This document shows, piece after piece, positions 8,082 to 16,307 of a stretch of 64,000 bases of DNA. Position 1 is the first letter of the stretch; the number at the start of each line of letters is the position of its first letter. The position numbers were made by a program, and so were the translations under genes. The notes under the pieces are model-generated. The model ran no database searches. It was not told where the DNA came from and saw only the letters and a list, made by a program, of their open reading frames with translations. Source of the DNA: Tenacibaculum gallaicum (GTDB lineage: Bacteria; Bacteroidota; Bacteroidia; Flavobacteriales; Flavobacteriaceae); contig NZ_QUNS01000001.1 of assembly GCF_003387615.1 (NCBI RefSeq), forward strand, positions 722,241 through 786,240. The letters run 5' to 3'.

Positions 8082-9626
8082 ATGGAAGTATTTAAGTCTA
8101 TAGCCTTATGTTTTTCAGGAGGTGGTTATAGGGCAGCTTGCTTTTCTTTAGGAACATTATCATTGTTAGAAAAAGTAGGATTGTTAGAAAATGTAAAAGC
8201 TATTTCTACAGTTTCAGGAGGAACAATTACTGGGGTTAAATATGCACAATCTCAATTTGAAGAAAAAGATTTCCAAACTTTTTTTAATGAGTACTATACA
8301 TGGTTAGCTAAAGATGAATTAACAAATAATGCATTAAGTCATTTAAGATCGCCTTTAATTTGGAATCAACTAGAAAATAAGCATAAGCGAAAGAATCCAA
8401 TAAATGCGTTTGCTATAGAATACAATGAGCTAACAAACCATGCAACTTTAGGGCAAGTTCAAGATGCAATAAGTCGAGGTAAAACGCATTTAGAAAGAGT
8501 GATTTTTAATGCCACAGATTTTGATAGTACCCATCAGTTTAGGTTTCAAAATATAAAAGGGAATCAAAAAAGGTTTGGAAACGGAAAAGTACATAGCAAA
8601 TATAAAGGAGTTATTAATGATATAAAGTTAGGAGATGTAATTGCAGCTTCTACAGCATTTCCAGGTGGGTTTGAACCCATAGGGTTTCCCTATGATTTTA
8701 CTCCAAAACATAATGATTTAGAGGAAATAGGATTGATGGATGGAGGTATTGTAGATAATCAAGGGGCTTCTGTTTTTGTGTCTGAAGCACAAAACCAATG
8801 CGATGGAAAACCAGAACTTCATGATTTGTATTTTTTGTGTGATGTTTCTTCGCCATATCCAGGAGAGGGTTTTAAGTTTGCTTCTGATTCTTGGTTTAGC
8901 AAATATGTATCCTATGTGTCAAGTGCTTTTACCTTATTATTTATGTTGATGGTTACGGTATTTTTTGGAGTTCAAAAAATGATGGTTTGGTACACAATAA
9001 GCGTTGTAATATTAGCTTTTTTGGTGTTTATTCATTTTTTATTTTTCTCATTATCTAAATTAATGCAAAACGAAACAGGTGTAGATCAAAGACTGTATTT
9101 GCCACCGAGAAGAGTAGGTTTTTATATACTTAATAGAGCAAAATCTTTGGTGCGTATGGCAAGTGTAGTTTTTCTTAAAAATGATAGGAGGCAACATGCA
9201 AATGCAATTTACAGTACTTTCCCTAATAAAATAATTACTTCTACAGTATATGAGTTACGATGTAAAGATACTTTAGGAAATCAAAGAACTCGACCAGAAA
9301 ATGAGAGAGGATGGGAGGGAATTGTAAAATATACAGGAGAGATAAGTGAAACAATTATTGAAAATTCAAATAAAAGTGCATCGTTTGGTACTACTTTATG
9401 GTTCACGAAAAAAGATAAGGCAAACGGTATGTTAAACAGTGTTATTGCGTGTGGAGAATATACTGCTTGTTATAATTTGTTGTCACATTTGATTCTTCAA
9501 TACGGAGAAGAAGCTACTGAGATTCCCATTTTTAAAGAGTTGTTATTACTGTGGGAAAAATTTCAAAAAAATCCTAAGTTTTTGATAGAAGAACGTCAAG
9601 AGAAATTAAAGACCATGAATAGATAA
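8082..9626 (+). CDS. Patatin-like phospholipase with a two-helix membrane insertion
   Basis: A 514-residue protein. The oxyanion loop SGGGYRA is at 12-18. The presumed nucleophile Ser45 sits in TVSGG, which lacks the first Gly of the usual GxSxG elbow. The catalytic Asp is Asp220 in LMDGG. After the catalytic domain come two strongly hydrophobic segments (about 280-300 and 304-326), so the enzyme is probably held in the inner membrane, and a further 190-residue soluble tail follows. Phospholipase or acyl-hydrolase activity is a family inference. There is no signal peptide. It follows ribE by 31 bp and ends inside a terminator hairpin. Confidence 0.8.
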   Translation: MEVFKSIALCFSGGGYRAACFSLGTLSLLEKVGLLENVKAISTVSGGTITGVKYAQSQFEEKDFQTFFNEYYTWLAKDELTNNALSHLRSPLIWNQLENKHKRKNPINAFAIEYNELTNHATLGQVQDAISRGKTHLERVIFNATDFDSTHQFRFQNIKGNQKRFGNGKVHSKYKGVINDIKLGDVIAASTAFPGGFEPIGFPYDFTPKHNDLEEIGLMDGGIVDNQGASVFVSEAQNQCDGKPELHDLYFLCDVSSPYPGEGFKFASDSWFSKYVSYVSSAFTLLFMLMVTVFFGVQKMMVWYTISVVILAFLVFIHFLFFSLSKLMQNETGVDQRLYLPPRRVGFYILNRAKSLVRMASVVFLKNDRRQHANAIYSTFPNKIITSTVYELRCKDTLGNQRTRPENERGWEGIVKYTGEISETIIENSNKSASFGTTLWFTKKDKANGMLNSVIACGEYTACYNLLSHLILQYGEEATEIPIFKELLLLWEKFQKNPKFLIEERQEKLKTMNR

Positions 9627-9641
9627 ATATTCATGGTCTTT
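9608..9641. terminator. Bidirectional terminator between the patatin gene and the gene at 9647
   Basis: A perfect 14-bp stem (AAAGACCATGAATA at 9608-9621 with TATTCATGGTCTTT at 9628-9641, loop GATAAA). The left arm and loop include the last codons and stop of the patatin gene. It can end both converging transcripts. Confidence 0.8.
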
Positions 9642-9646
9642 TAGTT

Positions 9647-9970
9647 TTAAAAAACTATGATTTTTATTGTATCTACAATAGTTTTAACAATTTTGTTTTT
9701 AAAATGTCCTAAGCTTATTTTTGAAATACCAGCAGCTTGTAAAGCCTTCATTTGAAATAAATCCTTCTGGCTTTTTACTAACCATTCAAAATCTTCTATA
9801 GTAAGCTTGCCTTGTGCTAATAAAGACGTCCATCTTTCTAATTTGTCTTTCGACTCACTTAAGAACAGTTCAATGTCTTTTTTTGATTCTTGTGAAAATT
9901 CACTAAACTTATCACTAAACAATGAAACTAATGATTTTTTTAATTCTTGTAATATTTTTTCGAAATCCAT
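9647..9970 (-). CDS. Small helical protein of unknown function
   Basis: A 107-residue protein, charged and apparently all-helical (residues 1-50 rich in Lys, Glu and Ser), ending in a hydrophobic or amphipathic tail (about 90-107, IVKTIVDTIKIIVF). It has no signal peptide or recognisable domain. It lies 6 bp after a small lipoprotein gene on the same strand, so the two probably form a two-gene operon and may act at the membrane together. I do not recognise the family. Confidence 0.7.
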   Translation of the reverse strand: MDFEKILQELKKSLVSLFSDKFSEFSQESKKDIELFLSESKDKLERWTSLLAQGKLTIEDFEWLVKSQKDLFQMKALQAAGISKISLGHFKNKIVKTIVDTIKIIVF

Positions 9971-9976
9971 AGCGTA

Positions 9977-10438
9977 TTAATTGTTTGAAAGAAGTTCTAG
10001 TAATTTGTTTTTTGTGGCAGGTTCTTTTTTGCTTTCGTATTCAAGTAACAGATTAAATGCCTCAGTTATTTGCCCTTTAGCTTCCGTGATAAAAAAGGGT
10101 GAAAGTTTATCTTTTTCTTTCCATCGTTTTAAAAAACCTGCAAGTAAGTTTTTGTCTTGGTCAGCTAATAATAACCACATTTTATAGGTTATCTCGTTGT
10201 TGGGTTTGTACTTCTCGTATTCAACAATTTTAGCAATTTCATTATGTAACTTTTCAATCTTGTTAATATTTTCTTGGTACGAACTTTCAGCTTTTTCGAT
10301 AAGCTGATTAGCATCTATTTTTATTTCAATAGTTTTTTGAAATGAGTATTGGTCGTAAGGAGCTGTTTTAAGAATACTGCAAGAAGAAAGAAAAGCAGTA
10401 ATAAACACTAAAATAAAGAAGGGCTTGTTGTTTTTCAT
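9977..10438 (-). CDS. Small lipoprotein of unknown function
   Basis: 153 residues with a clear lipoprotein signal: a hydrophobic run at 7-17 followed by LSSC, which puts the lipidated Cys near position 20. The mature part is Lys/Glu-rich and mostly helical, with no recognised domain. It is first in a two-gene unit with the 107-residue helical protein. It is probably exported and anchored in the envelope; its role is unknown. Confidence 0.7.
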   Translation of the reverse strand: MKNNKPFFILVFITAFLSSCSILKTAPYDQYSFQKTIEIKIDANQLIEKAESSYQENINKIEKLHNEIAKIVEYEKYKPNNEITYKMWLLLADQDKNLLAGFLKRWKEKDKLSPFFITEAKGQITEAFNLLLEYESKKEPATKNKLLELLSNN

Positions 10439-10608
10439 TGGATAGTTAGGTTACTTTTTTAAGTAAGTAAATTTAATACTTTATGAATTAAAATAAAGAG
10501 AAAAAACACCCATAAAAAAGAAGTGTTTTTCAGGAGTCGTTATGATAGAATGTTATCGTTTGCTTGGTTTTTGTGGTAAAGATAATGGCAATCAATGAGT
10601 TATATTCG

Positions 10609-10616
10609 TATCTTTG
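10609..10616 (+). promoter_or_regulatory. -7 element (TATCTTTG) for the gene at 10641
   Basis: TATCTTTG matches the bacteroidetal -7 consensus 24 bp before the ATG. The -33 TTG is missing at the ideal distance. Confidence 0.5.
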
Positions 10617-10640
10617 AGTAGAGTGTAAAATTAATGAGTT

Positions 10641-11027
10641 ATGGATATATCAGTTTTTTTACTAAAGTTTTGGGGATGGTACTGTATTATTTTCTTCTTT
10701 GTGTTAAGCTTTAATCCTAAAAGAGTAAAACAAATAGTAGATAATTTACAAGATGCACGGTTTTTAATTATTCTCTCGCTCTTTGCAATTATAATCGGTT
10801 TGCTTAATGTGTTGGCTCATAATATATGGGAAGCAAATAGTAAACTGTTGGTAACTCTGTTTGGTTGGCTAGCTTTAATCAAGGGTGTTATTTTATTTAC
10901 TTTTCCTAAGCAAACAATTAAACTACTAAAACAAAGTAATATAAAGTTTATACAGGGAGTTTACTTGTTATTATTCTTCTTAGGTATGTTTTTGTTGAAT
11001 GAGGCCTACGGAATTGTTCCTTTTTAA
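10641..11027 (+). CDS. Small four-helix integral membrane protein
   Basis: A 128-residue protein with four predicted membrane segments (about 8-23, 43-60, 70-88 and 103-122), short loops and no signal sequence. Such small integral membrane proteins are common in Flavobacteriaceae and have no assigned role. It is monocistronic, between its own promoter box and a strong bidirectional terminator. Confidence 0.7.
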   Translation: MDISVFLLKFWGWYCIIFFFVLSFNPKRVKQIVDNLQDARFLIILSLFAIIIGLLNVLAHNIWEANSKLLVTLFGWLALIKGVILFTFPKQTIKLLKQSNIKFIQGVYLLLFFLGMFLLNEAYGIVPF

Positions 11028-11064
11028 ATTGAAATAAAAAAGATTAAACCAATAAATAGGTAAT

Positions 11065-11098
11065 AAAAAACGGCGTTGAAAATCAACGCCGTTTTTTT
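11065..11098. terminator. Strong bidirectional terminator
   Basis: AAAAAACGGCGTTGA pairs with TCAACGCCGTTTTTT (11065-11079 with 11083-11097) around a 3-nt AAA loop, with T tracts on both strands. It separates the converging genes at 10641 and 11106. Confidence 0.93.
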
Positions 11099-11105
11099 AA
11101 ATTAT

Positions 11106-11972
11106 TTATGAAGCAATATAGCGCTTTACTACCCATAAAGGAACATGTAAATCATGAGTAAATAACTCTTCAGTAACACTTCCTACTAAAAGAGAAGTAA
11201 AGTTATTGTGCCCTTTGTCAGCAACAAACAAAATATCAGTTTTTTCTTTCTCTGCAACAGCCCTTATTTTTTCAGGAATACTGTCATCACCAGCTGAAGC
11301 CTTTAAAGTTTCTACATTTGAAGTTTTTACTTTATTAAGTAACTTTTCAAACTGTAACCCAACATGTTTTTCTACTTTCTCACGAGCCTTATCTACTTTG
11401 ATATATGGGAAAAACAATTGAGGTATTTTAAAAACATTTAATATTTTTAAAACAGATTCTTTCTTTTTGTTGATAGATGAAGCAATATTAAAAGCCTTAA
11501 GAGAGGCTGAAGAAAAATCGGTTGCGACCATAAAGTTTTCAGGATTTAAGTTTGCTTCCTTTGGAATGGAAAGAATATTACATTTTGCCATTCGTAATAG
11601 CTTTCCTGAAACCGATCCAGATCCTTTGTAGGTGTTTTTATTACCCAAAACAATTAAATCAGCGTGGTATTTATTGGCAACATAGCTAATTAAACTTTCC
11701 GTATAAGCATCGTCAGAAACTAATAACTCATAATTACAATCAGCATCAAAATGTTTACTAATGCTGTTGTCTAACTCTTCTTCAATAATATCTTCAATGC
11801 TTATATTTTCTAACTGTTCAGAAAATAAATTACTTATTTCATACTTTTTTACATTATGAATAAAATATACATTTTCTGTTTCATGCTTTTTTGCAAGCAT
11901 GCTACAGTATTTAATAAGTGTAACATCTAGTTCAGAAAGGTCTAAGGCTACTAGTATATTTTTAATTTTCAT
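11106..11972 (-). CDS. Tandem universal stress protein
   Basis: 288 residues formed by two UspA domains in a row. The first (1-145) ends with a complete nucleotide-loop pattern, GNKNTYKGSGSVSGKLLR. The second (about 150-285) keeps DKGHNNFTSLLVGSVTEEL. The pattern G-2x-G-9x-G(S/T) in both suggests ATP or another nucleotide is bound. It follows the BCCT transporter by 3 bp and is the last gene of the transporter operon, just before a strong terminator, which fits a regulator or stress sensor for the transporter. Confidence 0.88.
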   Translation of the reverse strand: MKIKNILVALDLSELDVTLIKYCSMLAKKHETENVYFIHNVKKYEISNLFSEQLENISIEDIIEEELDNSISKHFDADCNYELLVSDDAYTESLISYVANKYHADLIVLGNKNTYKGSGSVSGKLLRMAKCNILSIPKEANLNPENFMVATDFSSASLKAFNIASSINKKKESVLKILNVFKIPQLFFPYIKVDKAREKVEKHVGLQFEKLLNKVKTSNVETLKASAGDDSIPEKIRAVAEKEKTDILFVADKGHNNFTSLLVGSVTEELFTHDLHVPLWVVKRYIAS

Positions 11973-11975
11973 AAT

Positions 11976-13592
11976 TTAAGGTTTTTGTTTTTTCGAATCT
12001 ATTAATCTTTTTACAGTTTCTTGGTATTCTTCCTTCTCTTTTTGATTTAAGCGTTTAAGATGCTCTTTGTAATCTTCCCTTAAGCCTTTAAAAAGAGAAT
12101 AACACATTAATAACAAAAGTAAGGTAAAAGGAAGACCTGTGGCAATAGAAGCAGTTTGAAGTGCCTTTAAACCACCTCCTAATAGTAATACAGCAGCTAC
12201 AGCACCTTCAGCAAGAGCCCAAAATATACGTTGCCCAACAGGAGCGTCGATTTTTCCACCAGAAGTTAAGCTATCAACTACCAAAGAACCAGAATCTGAA
12301 GAAGTAACAAAGAAACTAGCAATAAGTATAATTGCAATAATATTTAGAGCCATTGAAAATGGAAAATCTTCTAAAAATACAAAAAGGGCAGTAGCAACAT
12401 TATCGTTCACACCATCTGCAATAGTAGGATCTCCTCCTAAAATTTCGTGTAAAGAAGTTGCTCCAAAAGCAGTAATCCAGAATAAAGTGATTAAAGTAGG
12501 AACAATTAACACTCCAAGAATAAACTCTCTAATAGTTCTTCCTTTAGAAACACGAGCGATAAACATACCTACAAAAGGAGACCATGCAATCCACCATCCC
12601 CAATAAAAAATAGTCCATGAGTTTTGCCATTCTGTTCCAGAATAGGCTTCTGCCCAAGTAGAAAGGCTTACCAAATCGTTTACATAACTACCTGTGTTTT
12701 GTACAAAGGACTTTAAGATGAAAATAGTAGGCCCTAAAATTACCACAGCGAGCAATAGAAGTACTGCAATACGCATATTCATTTCACTTAAAAACTTTAC
12801 TCCTTTGTCAACTCCTGAAACTACAGAAATGGTTGCAATTAACGTAATTCCGACAATTAACCATATTTGTAGTGAAATTCCTGAGTCTAAACCAAAAACA
12901 TGTTCTAAACCAGCAGCAACTTGCTTAACACCCAGTCCAAGAGAAGTTGCTAATCCAAAAACAGTAGCCAAAACAGCAAAAATATCTATAATATCACCAA
13001 TTCTACCGTAAATCCTATCTCCTAAAAAAGGGTAAAAAACAGAACGAATTGTTAAAGGAAGTCCTCTAGAGTACGTAAAATACGCTAACGATAAACCTAC
13101 CAAGGCATAAATACCCCAAGCATGTAACCCCCAGTGTAAAAAAGTAACGTTCATAGCTTCTTTAGCAGCAGCGGCAGTATTTGGGTCAGCCATAGGAGGT
13201 GAAGATAAATGATAAACAGGTTCAGCAATACTCCAAAAAAGTAAACCAATTCCCATACCAGCACTAAAAAGCATTGAAAACCATGAGGTAGTTGAGAATT
13301 CTGGTTTCGCTTTTGCGCCTCCAATACGTAAAGTTCCATATTTACTAAAGGCTAAGTAAAGCATAAAGGCAACAAAAATGTTTACGGCTAAAATAAATAA
13401 CCAACCAGTTTTGTTTGCTATGAAATTTTGTGCTGTATCAAAATATGTTTGTGCCCTTTCTTTAAATAGTAAAGTTAAAGCTACACTTAGTATAATTACT
13501 ATTGAAGAAGTGAAGAATACAGGTCCGTTAACTTCGAGTCCAAAGATTGATTTTCGCTCGTCACTTCTAATTATTTTTTTTGCTTTCTTCAT
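11976..13592 (-). CDS. BCCT family betaine/carnitine/choline transporter
   Basis: 538 residues with 12 membrane helices. The family signatures are GMGIGLLFWSIAEPVYH at 112-128 and the aromatic run FYWGWWIAWSPFVG (about 329-342), which lines the substrate site for quaternary amines. TSSDSGS near residue 430 is also typical. The C-terminal cytoplasmic tail is short and charged. Uptake of glycine betaine or a similar solute, driven by Na+ or H+, is inferred. Its neighbours are an outer-membrane barrel 28 bp upstream and a universal stress protein 3 bp downstream. Confidence 0.92.
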   Translation of the reverse strand: MKKAKKIIRSDERKSIFGLEVNGPVFFTSSIVIILSVALTLLFKERAQTYFDTAQNFIANKTGWLFILAVNIFVAFMLYLAFSKYGTLRIGGAKAKPEFSTTSWFSMLFSAGMGIGLLFWSIAEPVYHLSSPPMADPNTAAAAKEAMNVTFLHWGLHAWGIYALVGLSLAYFTYSRGLPLTIRSVFYPFLGDRIYGRIGDIIDIFAVLATVFGLATSLGLGVKQVAAGLEHVFGLDSGISLQIWLIVGITLIATISVVSGVDKGVKFLSEMNMRIAVLLLLAVVILGPTIFILKSFVQNTGSYVNDLVSLSTWAEAYSGTEWQNSWTIFYWGWWIAWSPFVGMFIARVSKGRTIREFILGVLIVPTLITLFWITAFGATSLHEILGGDPTIADGVNDNVATALFVFLEDFPFSMALNIIAIILIASFFVTSSDSGSLVVDSLTSGGKIDAPVGQRIFWALAEGAVAAVLLLGGGLKALQTASIATGLPFTLLLLLMCYSLFKGLREDYKEHLKRLNQKEKEEYQETVKRLIDSKKQKP

Positions 13593-13620
13593 GTGTTAAT
13601 GTTTTGTGCTATGTATTCTA

Positions 13621-14778
13621 TTAAAAATAGTATCCGATATTTATGTTAAACCTCATGTCCCAATCAGCATTAGGTGTTCCGTTGGCTAAAGCATTTGTCC
13701 ACACTGGACCTAACCAAGGGTGATCTTTTCCCGCGGCAAAATCTATATAAGTATACACATTACCAGCTGTTACTAAGAAGCCAAATACATTCATTAAACT
13801 GTCTTCGAAGTTTTCAGCTGCTTTATCCATGTAACCAAAATCATTATATACTTGTATGCTAGAGATAGGTTTCCATTTTACAGGAAAAGTATAAGCAGCA
13901 CCTAAAGTATACGTTGTTGCTTCTGTAGCGGTAAGGTAAGGAGCTCCATAGGCAGTTAAAGCGATAAGATCGCTATAGGTAGTGTTTTTAGTATTGTATT
14001 TGTAAGTAGATACTTGTGCTTTTGCATCAAAGTTTTTTACGTTTAATTGGTAATGTAGGGCAAAAGCATGGTGACTTGAAGTATCTTCAGTATCTAAATT
14101 ATAAAGCCCTCCATATTGAGCAGAAAACCCTATTTGGTGCTGTGTGTTTTCACTTCCGAAATGATAATTTACTTTACCATTTAATTGGTTTGTCTCCTTA
14201 TATCTTAAATCAAGGTTTCCATCTCCATCAATGTCTATAGAGGCAACATCGTAAGAGTATCGGCTATCAGAAACATCAGAGTTGCTTCCGAAATTAAGTT
14301 CTTCAGCATTTTTAAAAAAAGCCAAGGCATATTCCCATTTCTCTCCTTTATGGGTAAATTTTACTCCCATATCATGGTCATCTTCTAGTCCTAAATAATA
14401 ATTAATACCAAAAAACCAACTATGAGAATTGTATTGAGTAATACCAAAAGGCACTTGTGTTAACCCTAATTGAATATTGTCGTTATCGTTAAAGTCGTAC
14501 CCTAACCATCCTTGTTTTAGCATACCGCCCCCAAAACTTTGAGAGTAAAAACGATACTCGGCATTTAGCTTTATTCCTTTATACTTTGCTTTAGCGTTAA
14601 TTCTAAAGACGTCGAAACCGAAATCGCCTCCACGCTTTTTTTGACCGTCTTTCCAAGAAGATAGGTTATAGTTAAATCGTAGTGCTCCGCCAATTTTAAC
14701 CTCAGGCTTTTCTTGTGAAAACATAACTGTAACAAAAGAAAAAGCAACTAAGACTAGGCTTTTTTTTGTGAAATTCAT
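13621..14778 (-). CDS. Outer-membrane beta-barrel protein (porin-like)
   Basis: 385 residues from the Met at 14778, whose product starts MNFTKKSLVLVAF and has a signal peptide cleaved around FSQEKP. A Met 36 bp upstream would spoil the signal peptide. The mature protein shows alternating aromatic/polar strands and ends in Phe (NINIGYYF), as barrel proteins do. It also has Asp-rich loops (IDIDGDGNLD). It probably admits the substrate of the BCCT transporter encoded 28 bp downstream. The substrate is not visible in the sequence. Confidence 0.8.
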   Translation of the reverse strand: MNFTKKSLVLVAFSFVTVMFSQEKPEVKIGGALRFNYNLSSWKDGQKKRGGDFGFDVFRINAKAKYKGIKLNAEYRFYSQSFGGGMLKQGWLGYDFNDNDNIQLGLTQVPFGITQYNSHSWFFGINYYLGLEDDHDMGVKFTHKGEKWEYALAFFKNAEELNFGSNSDVSDSRYSYDVASIDIDGDGNLDLRYKETNQLNGKVNYHFGSENTQHQIGFSAQYGGLYNLDTEDTSSHHAFALHYQLNVKNFDAKAQVSTYKYNTKNTTYSDLIALTAYGAPYLTATEATTYTLGAAYTFPVKWKPISSIQVYNDFGYMDKAAENFEDSLMNVFGFLVTAGNVYTYIDFAAGKDHPWLGPVWTNALANGTPNADWDMRFNINIGYYF

Positions 14779-15082
14779 TGTTAATTTTAATAAATGTGAA
14801 GAAAGCGTACTCATAAAAGCACATTTTCAAGTGTAAAGGATAATAAAAACCTCTTTTTAGCTTAAAAAAAAGATGATTATTTTGAAGGAGGAATGAATTT
14901 ATCTGATTGATTCCTAAAAACTAAAAAGTTAAAACTGAATATTCGTTTATTCTTTTTGTCTTTGAGCTTTTTTATCATAAGGCTGCAAAGGTACTGATTA
15001 AAAAGGAGGTTCAAAAGAAAAATTTTGTAGAAGTAAATAAAAAAGCACCTACAAATAATATGTAAGTGCTTGTGTTTAAAGG
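14779..15082. other. 304-bp intergenic region between the porin gene and the tRNA gene
   Basis: AT-rich and without any credible ORF. It holds one good minus-strand promoter (14986-15014), which predicts a 5' leader of about 200 nt on the porin transcript. That is long for this genome, but I find no conserved riboswitch or strong hairpin in it. The part between 15015 and 15082 shows nothing except AT runs. Confidence 0.6.
14986..15014 (-). promoter_or_regulatory. Promoter for the porin-BCCT-Usp operon
   Basis: On the minus strand, TTG (15014-15012), an 18-bp spacer and TACCTTTG (14993-14986) give a good match to the Bacteroidota TTG/TAnnTTTG promoter. The predicted start of transcription is about 200 bp before the porin ATG. 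Confidence 0.65.
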
Positions 15083-15156
15083 TGGTCCCACATGGGCTCG
15101 AACCATGGACCCCCTGATTATGAGTCAGGTGCTCTAACCAACTGAGCTATAGGACC
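15083..15156 (-). tRNA. tRNA with CAT anticodon (Met, or Ile2 read after lysidine modification)
   Basis: A full 74-nt cloverleaf on the minus strand. The acceptor stem GGTCCTA/TGGGACC is followed by discriminator A; CCA is not encoded. The D arm is GCTC-AGTTGGTTA-GAGC, the anticodon arm is CCTGA-CTCATAA-TCAGG, and the T arm is CATGG-TTCGAGC-CCATG. The anticodon CAT is at 15122-15120. It is not the initiator, because the first acceptor pair is Watson-Crick and the stem lacks the GGG/CCC run. C4-G69 and C5-G68 in the acceptor stem are also found in isoleucine tRNAs modified by TilS, so Ile2 is possible. Confidence 0.95.
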
Positions 15157-15172
15157 AGTTAAATTTGGATTG

Positions 15173-15180
15173 CAAAAATA
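15173..15180 (-). promoter_or_regulatory. -7 element (TATTTTTG) for the tRNA gene
   Basis: TATTTTTG on the minus strand ends 16 bp before the tRNA 5' end, an appropriate distance. The -33 region (about 15200) has no clear TTG. Confidence 0.5.
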
Positions 15181-15209
15181 AAAACTTTTTTAAATAAACA
15201 CCTATTTTT

Positions 15210-16214
15210 TTACACTTTTCTACTCATTAAATTTTTGCCAAAAGTACGTAAACCTTCTTTATGCTTACCAGAAATGGTAAGGTAATTTAAGCTTTCGAAA
15301 GACTTATCTGTGTAGTACTCAATAAGTTTGTGGGTTTCTTTCGGGATGTTGTTTTTCTTAAAAATAGCTGAAACAGTAGTCACTTTTTCAGTGTTGTTTT
15401 TTTGTTTTCCATTGTAAAGTTTTAGTAAATTTTCTTTGTCAGCATCATTAGCTACCTCTAAAGCCTTTAAATAAAGAAATGTTTTCTTGTTTTCAATAAT
15501 ATCTCCACCAACTTGCTTTCCAAAAGATTCTGGGTCGCCAAAGGTATCTAGGTAATCATCTTGTAACTGAAAAGCAATTCCTAAGTTTAAACCGTAATTA
15601 TATAAATGTTGGGCTTGCTCTTCATTAGCGTTAGCAACAATAGCACCCATTTTTAAAGCAGCAGCAACTAAAACAGATGTTTTTAACGTAATCATTTTAA
15701 TGTATTCATCAATGGTTACATCATTTCTAGTTTCAAAGTCAACATCTAACTGTTGGCCATCACAAACCTCTAAGGCAGTTTTACTAAATAATTGTGCTAG
15801 TTTTTGAAAAATTTTAGGCTCGTAATTTTCAAAATATTGATAGGCCAAAATAAGCATAGCGTCACCAGATAAAATACCTGTATTTATATTCCATTTTTCG
15901 TGTACAGTTTCCTTACCTCTTCTTAAAGGTGCATCATCCATTATATCATCGTGTACTAAAGTGAAGTTATGAAAAACTTCAACAGCGAATGCAGCAGGTA
16001 ATGCCTTTTGATAATCGCTTGAAAAAACATCAGCAGCAATTAAGGTTAACATCGGGCGAATTCTCTTACCTCCTAATCTTAAGATGTAATCTACTGGTTC
16101 ATAAAGGTTTTTAGGTTCTCTTGAGAACTTCTGAGATTCTAAAAAAGTTATAAAGTCTGATTGATATGATAATATGTCCAAATCTGAAAATTTTTGTAAA
16201 AATAAGGTAAACAT
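15210..16214 (-). CDS. Polyprenyl (trans-isoprenyl) diphosphate synthase
   Basis: A 334-residue all-helical prenyltransferase that elongates allylic diphosphates with IPP. The first Asp-rich motif is DDIMD at 89-93 (no two-residue insert), the second is DDYLD at 219-223, and GGKRIRP is at 48-54. These show a functional active site. The residues before the first DDxxD (TLVHDD) do not let me set the chain length; geranylgeranyl or farnesyl diphosphate is typical of this flavobacterial group. It is transcribed divergently from the efflux regulator. Confidence 0.9.
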   Translation of the reverse strand: MFTLFLQKFSDLDILSYQSDFITFLESQKFSREPKNLYEPVDYILRLGGKRIRPMLTLIAADVFSSDYQKALPAAFAVEVFHNFTLVHDDIMDDAPLRRGKETVHEKWNINTGILSGDAMLILAYQYFENYEPKIFQKLAQLFSKTALEVCDGQQLDVDFETRNDVTIDEYIKMITLKTSVLVAAALKMGAIVANANEEQAQHLYNYGLNLGIAFQLQDDYLDTFGDPESFGKQVGGDIIENKKTFLYLKALEVANDADKENLLKLYNGKQKNNTEKVTTVSAIFKKNNIPKETHKLIEYYTDKSFESLNYLTISGKHKEGLRTFGKNLMSRKV

Positions 16215-16250
16215 AAATTTTAGCTACAACGTAATGTTAAAAAAAGATTA

Positions 16251-16283
16251 AAACTCTGGAAACTTTTTTTGTTTCTAGAGTTT
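16251..16283. repeat. 33-bp near-perfect palindrome, candidate operator
   Basis: AAACTCTGGAAAC (16251-16263) and GTTTCTAGAGTTT (16271-16283) are inverted copies with one mismatch in 13, separated by seven Ts. It covers the -33 TTG of the tetR promoter and lies between two divergent genes, so it is not a terminator. It is the obvious binding site for the TetR protein encoded next to it, acting on itself and perhaps on the synthase gene. Confidence 0.75.
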
Positions 16284-16298
16284 CCTGTTGTACATTTG
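16269..16298 (+). promoter_or_regulatory. Promoter for the tetR-efflux operon
   Basis: TTG (16269-16271), 19-bp spacer, TACATTTG (16291-16298): an ideal bacteroidetal promoter. The -7 box ends 9 bp before the ATG at 16308, so the leader should be only a few nucleotides long. Confidence 0.8.
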
Positions 16299-16307
16299 CA
16301 AACAATT

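Noticed and set aside
16250..16285. The palindrome before tetR as a transcription terminator
   Set aside because: The flanking genes diverge, so no transcript ends there, and the T run lies in the loop, not after the stem.
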